From Sulfurisphaera tokodaii str. 7 (GTDB taxonomy: Archaea; Thermoproteota; Thermoprotei_A; Sulfolobales; Sulfolobaceae): a stretch of 64,000 bases of DNA. Positions 58,378 to 64,000 of the stretch are shown piece by piece (positions within the stretch are counted from its first letter, which is position 1; each line of letters begins with the position of its first letter). The notes beneath the pieces are model-generated. The model had not been told where the DNA came from, did not search any database, and was given only the letters and a program-made list of their open reading frames with translations. The stretch is taken from positions 2,122,001 through 2,186,000 of the forward strand of contig NC_003106.2 in NCBI RefSeq assembly GCF_000011205.1. Reading direction: 5' to 3'. The translations under genes and the position numbers were made by a program.

Positions 58378-59273
58378 ACTGATAGGATCGAAAGAAGCCC
58401 TATAACACTTCCAATTCGTAACAGTAAACGGTAAGGTCGAATTTGATGATATATCAGGAGTTACTTGGATTGCTAGATCTTACTCACAAGTAATGAAGAC
58501 TGATATAAAGCCATTATTTGAGGGAAGAGATGCGAAGAAGCTAACTGATCCCTTTACAACATTCTACCAAACTACATTTACCTAGAGACTGCAGTAACGC
58601 ATGCAAAGACTATCGTTGAAGGGTTATTGGATAGGGAGACGGGGAAGAAAGAAATAATTCACGCTAAGGTTAAGAAGTTCTGGTTTGCAAGTAGGGGTAA
58701 CAAGGCTGATAAGGGGAATAGAAACGTGAAGTTCCGCGTTATGGATGACCACGTCCTAGTTAAGGTCAAGGATCCATGGAGTAAGTGAATTGTTGGTAGA
58801 GGATACTTTGATAGAAAATACTTGCTCAGAGAGTTGGAAGAATTATCGGAAAGGAAGGAGGAGGGTTATGATGTTGTAATAAGTTTTAAGGAAGGCGTAA
58901 AGATTCGTTTTCAAGCCCCTCTCTGGCTCTACCTTAAACACTTTTCATCCCCCAAACCAACTGGTTATGATCTTGTTACTGGTTTTGATTTAAACAGTGA
59001 TAGGCTTAATGTAGTCGTAATCGACAAGGAAGATAGGGTTATTACGACCAGGGCTTATCGATACTCAGAGGTAACTAGGCTGGTTATCCTAAGGAGAGGG
59101 CTAGAGAATTAAGGTTAAGTGCTCTATCTCAGTCACTGAAGTTCCTTGTAAAAATTGGTGTTGAGTATGTAGTGTTTGAGGACTTGTTCGTTATAAAGAG
59201 GAGTAGAGGTTTTATTAAAAACAAGAGTGCGAATAGGATGATTAGTAAATTTGCTAAGAAGCAGATGCTTATT

Positions 59274-59279
59274 CACGGT
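59274..59279. repeat. 6-bp target-site duplication, left copy
   Basis: CACGGT directly before the IS end TAGCATTT, repeated directly after the other end (60425-60430). Confidence 0.75.
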
Positions 59280-60424
59280 TAGCATTTTACGTCTTTTTCC
59301 TTCTCTTAAACAGTTTCTTAATCCCACCCAAAGACTGATAAATACTTTTTATCATCCTTGATATCCTCTTGGCTCCTAACCTTAAGCCAAGAGAATACTT
59401 AAATGAGAGGACTAAGAGGAGGGAGAGGGCTTTCAAGGTTATGAAACCCTTGTTCCTAATCCATGTGAGGAAAGAGCTCTTCTCCAAGCCTAGAGCCTTT
59501 AGCTCCCTAATTACTACTTCAATATCCCAACGGTTTTCCCATGTTGTTATTATGTCTTCTGGTGTGTCTTTCGTGTTGGTTGAGAAGAAGTATCTTTTTC
59601 CCATGTCTTTATAATTGTCTATTACGAGTAGTTTTATGGGGGTACCTAGGTATTCTACTAGGTATTCCCCTTCGGGGAACTCGGCAACTGGCACGTGTCT
59701 GTCACCCTCGACAACACGTGAGTTTGCCTTGAGTTCCCCGATAGTGTTAGGTAGTAGGGTTTTTGAGTTTACGTACCATGAGTCGAATGAGATGGTGGTA
59801 ACGTTGTACTCGTTTAGGATTGTTGGTAGTGTTTCTAGGTATAGTTGGATTTTTGTTTTGTATTCTGCTTTTTCTCCCCTTTCCTTGAGTATTTCGGCAA
59901 CTTTTTGTGGTATGTATGGTATTATTGTTATAATGTAGGTTTCGTTTGTGTATAGGTCTTTTATTGCTATTATTAGGAGTTGTATTGCTGGTTCGTATCT
60001 TTTGTGTTCTCTGCAGTAAAAGGCTTGTGTTCCGTTTCTTGATACTGGTAGTGCTCTTGCTTTGTGGTTGTGTGTGTCGTCTATTATTAGTTGTACTGGG
60101 TGGTCTTTTACTATTTCTTTTACTATTTTGATCAAGTTTATGTTTGCCAATTTGTCAAGGTTTTTTAGTACTGTCTCGTAGTCCATGTCTACTGCTTGTG
60201 CTATTTCTGTTGCTGTTCCACCCATAACTCCTCCTAGCACTAGTCTTGTTAGTGTGTCTTTTCTCACGCTAGTCAAGGCTGTGAAGATTTGTTGTAATGC
60301 TTCTCGGAGTGCCTTGTAATACTCTTGGAGTAATGAGTTTGTATTCATCCGATATTTTGTTTGGCTAATTTTTAAAAAGTTTTTAAGGTTCCCTTAAACT
60401 GCAAGGATTTTCCTATAAATGCTA
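59280..60424 (-). mobile_element. 1145-bp insertion sequence with DDE transposase
   Basis: The element starts TAGCATTTTA and ends TATAAATGCTA (inverted ends of 8 bp, TAGCATTT/AAATGCTA, with weaker similarity further in) and is flanked by CACGGT on both sides. It contains only the minus-strand transposase (59287-60348). The transposase size and organisation recall the ISC1217-like group of Sulfolobus, but my element is shorter and I do not assign the family firmly. It sits inside the TnpB pseudogene. Confidence 0.82.
59287..60348 (-). CDS. DDE transposase of the 1145-bp IS
   Basis: A 353-residue apparently intact transposase. The DDE residues are seen in LIIDDTHNHKA (Asp90/91), ISFDSWYV (Asp189) and ENRWDIEVVIRELK (Glu277, the IS4-type R-x2-E-like C1 signature). 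An N-terminal helical DNA-binding region occupies residues 1-85. TIRs and TSD are both preserved, so the element might still be active. Confidence 0.85.
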   Translation of the reverse strand: MNTNSLLQEYYKALREALQQIFTALTSVRKDTLTRLVLGGVMGGTATEIAQAVDMDYETVLKNLDKLANINLIKIVKEIVKDHPVQLIIDDTHNHKARALPVSRNGTQAFYCREHKRYEPAIQLLIIAIKDLYTNETYIITIIPYIPQKVAEILKERGEKAEYKTKIQLYLETLPTILNEYNVTTISFDSWYVNSKTLLPNTIGELKANSRVVEGDRHVPVAEFPEGEYLVEYLGTPIKLLVIDNYKDMGKRYFFSTNTKDTPEDIITTWENRWDIEVVIRELKALGLEKSSFLTWIRNKGFITLKALSLLLVLSFKYSLGLRLGAKRISRMIKSIYQSLGGIKKLFKRRKKT

Positions 60425-60430
60425 CACGGT
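60425..60430. repeat. 6-bp target-site duplication, right copy
   Basis: CACGGT directly after the IS end AAATGCTA; the partner of 59274-59279. Confidence 0.75.
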
Positions 60431-60629
60431 TTTATTAAGGCATTAAGGTTGGGTTTCAATGTAATCCTAGTTAATCCTAAGGGTACTACTAGTTCTGAGG
60501 AACATGAGACGATTATGAGGGTGAGGGGTTTTGATAGGCATACTGCATCAGTCTATTTAATAGCGTTAAAAGGACTAGGGATGATAAATAATGTTAAATA
60601 ATATAAACTTTACAACTTATTGAAAACTG

Positions 60630-61469
60630 TTGACAACGCGGCAATATTTGCCAATACTTGGTGTAGTGTTAGTCTGGAGTTCAGCTTACCCTCTAATTAA
60701 AATTGCTCTTCAATATATGTCGCCAATAATTTTAGCAATAATTAGGCTCTTAGTTGGAGGTCTTATTCTACTAATTTATGGAAAAGGTATAATATATGGC
60801 TTAAAGGAATTTATTGGTAGCCTATTAAACGTTGCGATATTTATGATATTGCTTAATTTAGGTGTTCTTCTCTCACCTAATCCAGCATTATCTGCAACAT
60901 TAATTTATACTCAACCAGTTTTCGTTGCGATATTTAGTTATTTTATTTTCAAAGAAAAAATAGGGATTTTAAAGATATTTGGTATTATTATAGCAATTTC
61001 TGGGGCGATTATAGCTTCCGGTAATTTAGAAGTAAATATTGGTGCTTTAATTTCCTTATTAGGAGGTATAACATGGGCAGTAGGAACTATTTATTACAGA
61101 AAATATCTAATTAATGAAGATGTAATAAGACTTAACTCATTTTTTGCTCTCTCATCAGTTCCCGTACTAGTACCACTTATTCCATTTCAGTTCTATTTTA
61201 AAGTATCTTTAGAAGGAATAGTAGTAGCTATAATTATAGGTATAACAGCACAAGCCTTAGGTTTCATATTCTGGTTTTCGTCAGTGAAAAACTTGGGTGC
61301 TTTTAAAGCAAGTAGCATATCTTTATTAGTTCCAGCACTTTCTTACTTTTTCTCTTATATAATCTTAGGTGATATGCCTACATTAATAGAGATGATAGGA
61401 TCATTTCTAGTACTTTTCGGTGTTTTGCTTACCAATCTAAAGATATCAAATTTTAGTTCCAGGTTTTAA
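60630..61469 (+). CDS. EamA/DMT-family membrane transporter
   Basis: A 279-residue protein with ten hydrophobic helices in two repeats of five: GVVLVWSSAYPLIKIALQYMSPIILAIIRL begins repeat 1 and LLGGITWAVGTIYYRKYL repeat 2. Members (drug/metabolite transporter superfamily) export or import small metabolites. Start TTG 60630 is the only candidate before the first helix. It begins about 5 bases after the assumed right end of the mobile element, so its promoter may be element-derived. Confidence 0.8.
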   Translation: MTTRQYLPILGVVLVWSSAYPLIKIALQYMSPIILAIIRLLVGGLILLIYGKGIIYGLKEFIGSLLNVAIFMILLNLGVLLSPNPALSATLIYTQPVFVAIFSYFIFKEKIGILKIFGIIIAISGAIIASGNLEVNIGALISLLGGITWAVGTIYYRKYLINEDVIRLNSFFALSSVPVLVPLIPFQFYFKVSLEGIVVAIIIGITAQALGFIFWFSSVKNLGAFKASSISLLVPALSYFFSYIILGDMPTLIEMIGSFLVLFGVLLTNLKISNFSSRF

Positions 61470-62516
61470 AATTTCTCCGTGCCTTATCTCAGCTTCTGGA
61501 GAAATAAGTGCTCCTAACTTATTTACCTTGCCCCTAACTACTCTTGCTGGAAAACTTGAGGAAATAACGCTTGCTCCTATTTTTGCTTTTTCTCCTACAA
61601 CAGTATAACTTAAGTATGACTTTGAACCTATTTCAGCTTCTGGTTCAACTAATGTGTGCGTTAATTCGCAGTAAGCACCTATTTTAGCACCTCTTTCTAT
61701 AGAAGTAGCATCTCTTATCAAGGAAAAATTACCAACAAATACTTCTTTTCCAATATAAGCTGGACCTTTAATTACAGCGTAATCATCGATTACAGCGTAA
61801 TCATCAATTATAACTCCTTTACCAATTATGGCTGTTTTAGAGATTTCAGCCTTCTCAGAGATTATGCTCTTCTTTTCATCTAATAGCATTTCAATAGCAT
61901 TTATTAAATCCTCAGGATAACCAATATCAATCCACTTTTCACTCCAAACGAAGTATTTTAGCATTTCCTTTCTAGTATTTAAGTATTCAAGAAAATCATC
62001 AAACATTTCATTTCTGATAATATAAGCTCCAGCTAAGGCTAAAGTAGAACCAGTTTTTACAATCTCTATCTTATCTTTCTCAATTTTTGCTAATCCGTAA
62101 GTGTTTACCCCTTCACTTACTGGAACTAAAGGAATTACATAATCAGCTCCAGTAGTTAAATGAGTATTTACTAGACTAACGTAAAAATCTTCTGGAGCTA
62201 CTATATCACCAAAAGCCAAAACTACATTACTGCCAGAAGCTCTTTCAAGACCATCTTTAATAGCACCGTTAATTCCCTCTCTTTTCTGTATTATAATTTC
62301 AAAAGATACGTTCAACTTCTCTATTTCTTCCTCTATTTTACTTTTCCCTTTCTCAGATGTAACAATAATAAAATCATTAATTCCCGCCTTCTTTAAGCCC
62401 TTAATACTATAAGAAATTATTAAATTACCCAGAATACTTATCGTCTCCTTTTGATATTTTTCAGTGTAAGGAAGTAAACCTTCTCCTTTTCCTCCCGCTA
62501 AAATGATAGCTTGCAC
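61446..62516 (-). CDS. Sugar-phosphate nucleotidyltransferase with left-handed beta-helix
   Basis: A 356-residue two-domain protein. AIILAGGKGEGLLPYTEKYQKETISILGNLIISYSI is the pyrophosphorylase site (the loop is G-E-G, not the GxGTR of most members); VLAFGDIVAPEDF carries the metal Asp. From about residue 225 hexapeptide repeats (ISEKAEISKTAIIGKGVIIDDYAVI...) form the acyltransferase-like beta-helix. It resembles archaeal ST0452-like UDP/dTDP-sugar enzymes. An 18-bp tandem duplication inside the beta-helix region duplicates IDDYAV. Overlaps the EamA gene by 24 bases. Confidence 0.83.
   Translation of the reverse strand: MQAIILAGGKGEGLLPYTEKYQKETISILGNLIISYSIKGLKKAGINDFIIVTSEKGKSKIEEEIEKLNVSFEIIIQKREGINGAIKDGLERASGSNVVLAFGDIVAPEDFYVSLVNTHLTTGADYVIPLVPVSEGVNTYGLAKIEKDKIEIVKTGSTLALAGAYIIRNEMFDDFLEYLNTRKEMLKYFVWSEKWIDIGYPEDLINAIEMLLDEKKSIISEKAEISKTAIIGKGVIIDDYAVIDDYAVIKGPAYIGKEVFVGNFSLIRDATSIERGAKIGAYCELTHTLVEPEAEIGSKSYLSYTVVGEKAKIGASVISSSFPARVVRGKVNKLGALISPEAEIRHGEILKPGTKI
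61771..61806. repeat. 18-bp tandem duplication in the nucleotidyltransferase gene
   Basis: Two adjacent 18-bp units (61771-61788, 61789-61806) differing at one base, coding the repeated IDDYAV hexapeptide. It adds one beta-helix rung step and keeps the frame. Confidence 0.9.
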
Positions 62517-62545
62517 ATATAATTTGCAACTTTACTCCTATTAAT

Positions 62546-63484
62546 GTGATAGAGGTAAAAGTTCCGTTAAAGCTAACTCTTTTTGGAGAACATGCAGTAG
62601 TTTATGAAAGACCAGCTATAGCATACACAATTTCAGAATTTCTTACTTTACGCTTTAAAGAAAGTGATAAATTTTATATTAAATCCGATAATTTGCAGAT
62701 AAAAGGAGTGAGAGTCAATATAGATGAATTTAAAATTGAAAACGAGAATATAAAACGAGTATTATCGTACATAATAGAGGGAATAAACTATTTTGAAGCA
62801 AAGAAACCAGTAGAAATTGAAATTGAGTCTCCAGTAGAACCATCAGTAGGCTTAGGCACAAGTGCGGGTGTAGTAGTAGGAACAGTTGCCGGTTATTCTT
62901 CATATCTAGGAATAGAACTTAGCAAAGAAGAAATTGCCAAGATCTCTCACTCAATTGAGTTAAAAGTCCAAGGATTAGGTAGTAGAATGGATACATACAC
63001 AGAAACTTTTGGTGGATTTATATATATAGAGAAAGACAAGTTTGAAAAACTCTCAAGCAACTTGTCATTTTCTGCTGGCTACTTTAGGAGAGTGACGACA
63101 ACAGCTGAGATGCTTAAGAGAGTAAAGCAAATAAAAGAAAAGAAAAGAGAATTATTTGATTCAATTCTAGATACAATAGCCGAGATTACAATAGAAGCTA
63201 AAAAAGCATTACAAGATAACGATGAGGATAGTATAGGAGAATTAATGTATATTAATCATGGCTTACTCTTTTCCCTTGGGATAACAGTACCGCAAATAGA
63301 TGAATTTATATCTACAACAAGAATGGCTAATGTAAAAGGCTGTAAAATCAGTGGTGGAGGAGCTGGTGGTGCTGTAGTATGTACGAAAGATGAAAGAGCT
63401 GAACTATTATTAACTGCTATGGGAGGAAAAGTAATTAATGCTACACCATCTTTTTTAGGAGTTCAAGTAATAAGGAGGACGTGA
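62546..63484 (+). CDS. mvk: Mevalonate kinase
   Basis: A 312-residue GHMP kinase of the archaeal isoprenoid (lipid) pathway, phosphorylating mevalonate with ATP. PLKLTLFGEHAVVYERPAIA is the N-terminal substrate motif, PSVGLGTSAGVVVGTVAGY the ATP-binding GHMP loop, and GCKISGGGAGGAVVC the third motif. Start GTG 62546; the ATG at 62544 is in another frame. Not followed by other mevalonate genes but by glmS. Confidence 0.93.
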   Translation: MIEVKVPLKLTLFGEHAVVYERPAIAYTISEFLTLRFKESDKFYIKSDNLQIKGVRVNIDEFKIENENIKRVLSYIIEGINYFEAKKPVEIEIESPVEPSVGLGTSAGVVVGTVAGYSSYLGIELSKEEIAKISHSIELKVQGLGSRMDTYTETFGGFIYIEKDKFEKLSSNLSFSAGYFRRVTTTAEMLKRVKQIKEKKRELFDSILDTIAEITIEAKKALQDNDEDSIGELMYINHGLLFSLGITVPQIDEFISTTRMANVKGCKISGGGAGGAVVCTKDERAELLLTAMGGKVINATPSFLGVQVIRRT

Positions 63485-63530
63485 TATGTTTTTGAGGAGT
63501 TTGTTGTCAAAGAAATACTTAGGAAAAAGT

Positions 63531-63539
63531 TAATTTTTA
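63531..63539 (+). promoter_or_regulatory. TATA box of glmS
   Basis: TAATTTTTA is centred 26 nt before GTG 63561, supporting a leaderless start at that codon instead of ATG 63552. Confidence 0.45.
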
Positions 63540-63560
63540 TGCAAATATAATATGTCTCTT

Positions 63561-64000
63561 GTGTGCGGAATAATTGGTATAGTATCACTAAGGGAAAGTA
63601 AAAAACTTGCTGAAATGACAGTTTCAGCTTTGAAAAGACTTGAATATAGAGGTTATGATAGTGTTGGTGTTGCCTCAATAAGCTCTAATGGTTTAGAAAT
63701 TAGAAAGGCAAAAGGAAAAGTAGAAGAGGTTGTTCTTCAGAAGAAGATTGAGGAAATGGAAGGATATGTGTTCTTAGGCCATACTAGATGGGCTACTCAT
63801 GGTCCTCCTACTGATTATAACGCTCATCCTCACACTGACTGTAATGGTAATATAGCTGTAGTACATAATGGGACTATAAAGAATTATAAAGAATTAAGAG
63901 AGGAACTTGAGAGTTTAGGTCATAAATTCAAGAGTGAAACTGATACTGAAGTCATCCCCCATTTAATTGAGGAATTTATGAAACGAGGAATGGATCCTTT
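63561..64000 (+). CDS. glmS: Glutamine-fructose-6-phosphate aminotransferase GlmS (3' end outside window)
   Basis: The first 146 codons are present. The protein begins MCGIIGIVSLRES if GTG 63561 is used, so the nucleophile Cys becomes residue 1 after Met removal, as the Ntn-type glutaminase requires. An ATG at 63552 would place MSLV before that cysteine and block maturation. LEYRGYDSVGVAS, GHTRWATHGPPTDYNAHPH and VVHNGTIKNYKELREEL are the conserved glutamine-site segments. It makes glucosamine-6-phosphate for surface glycans. Confidence 0.93.
   Translation, partial: MCGIIGIVSLRESKKLAEMTVSALKRLEYRGYDSVGVASISSNGLEIRKAKGKVEEVVLQKKIEEMEGYVFLGHTRWATHGPPTDYNAHPHTDCNGNIAVVHNGTIKNYKELREELESLGHKFKSETDTEVIPHLIEEFMKRGMDP

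Larger units (their letters stand above)
58367..60604 (+). pseudogene. TnpB-related protein, broken and split by an IS
   Basis: Reads from ATG 58367 (overlapping the AbrB gene) but has an in-frame stop after about 12 codons, a stop at codon SK*IVGRGYF near 58786, and at least two frameshifts (near 58582 and 59104). Catalytic RuvC positions are still recognisable: GFDLNSDRLNVVVID, VEYVVFEDLFV, and GFDRHTASVYLIALKGL after the IS. Upstream (QMLIHG) and downstream (FIKALRLGF) joins are in frame once the IS and one copy of the duplication are removed, so the IS arrived while the frame was readable at that point. Confidence 0.75.
57979..60625 (+). mobile_element. Decayed AbrB-TnpB element (IS200/IS605-like, no transposase gene), interrupted by an IS
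   Basis: The left end is the hairpin array, followed by an AbrB-like gene and a broken TnpB-like gene, with the right end matching the 47.7 kb copy (TTAAATAATATAAACTTTA at 60594-60612). A 1145-bp DDE insertion sequence splits the TnpB gene and is flanked by a 6-bp duplication. No TnpA recombinase is visible, so it looks non-autonomous. Boundaries are estimates from the shared sequence with 47478-47755. Confidence 0.6.

Noticed and set aside
58822-59112. 96-codon frame as an independent gene
   Set aside because: It is a fragment of the TnpB pseudogene between a stop and a frameshift; it continues in sense with both sides.
59369-60131. Several plus-strand frames of 60-107 codons inside the IS
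   Set aside because: They are opposite-strand shadows of the transposase gene with very skewed composition.

Overview
The window is a densely packed, AT-rich crenarchaeal chromosome segment. It encodes 4-domain CBS proteins, an Orc1/Cdc6 initiator, Nob1, Nep1, RNase P component 4, DtdA, archaeal mevalonate kinase and the malonyl-CoA reductase of the 3-hydroxypropionate/4-hydroxybutyrate cycle. Many starts are leaderless, with a TATA box about 26 nt upstream, as in Sulfolobales. The reductase sequence agrees, as far as I remember it, with the crystallised Sulfurisphaera (Sulfolobus) tokodaii enzyme, so S. tokodaii or a very close relative is the best guess. I see no rRNA, tRNA or CRISPR array.

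Layout. 1-9.6 kb: CBS proteins, a Fur-like regulator, a nucleoside hydrolase, a Rad50/SMC-like ATPase, dtdA, an amine-oxidase-like flavoprotein and thioredoxin. 9.6-25.5 kb: an MqnA/D-like protein, two paralogous HTH proteins, a 51-aa membrane protein, an RNA-processing block (nep1, rnp4, CRM protein, DUF371), a Trm5-like methyltransferase, a TrxR-type ferredoxin-NADP reductase, nadK-nob1, an acyl-CoA synthetase, cobT, HAD phosphatases and a METTL5-like methyltransferase. 25.5-38.8 kb: a 1000-aa FAD/Fe-S oxidoreductase, HIT and Nudix enzymes, a chlorite-dismutase-like protein, THEP1, a split glutamine-dependent NAD synthetase, an unknown operon with a winged-helix regulator, and a C/D-box sRNA. 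38.9-42 kb: orc1-3 (cdc6-3), a candidate replication origin with two perfect 38-bp inverted arms, and icd. 42.3-48.6 kb: a giant surface S53 peptidase and three unknown proteins. 48.7-57.9 kb: malonyl-CoA reductase, ilvD, radical SAM, a diiron MBL protein, an ornithine-cyclodeaminase-like enzyme and PduO. 57.98-60.6 kb: a mobile accessory region, a decayed AbrB-TnpB element interrupted by a 1145-bp DDE insertion sequence. 60.6-64 kb: an EamA transporter, a sugar nucleotidyltransferase, mevalonate kinase and the start of glmS.

Most notable non-coding signals: (i) a C/D-box sRNA at 37978-38035 whose two 12-nt guides appear complementary to the two strands of the 16S rRNA 885/912 switch region; (ii) the inverted-arm origin candidate between orc1-3 and icd; (iii) a GC-rich hairpin array at the left end of the AbrB-TnpB element, with a decayed internally deleted (MITE-like) relative 10 kb away at about 47478-47755; (iv) a METTL5-like gene whose conserved N-terminus has no ATG, GTG or TTG start codon.
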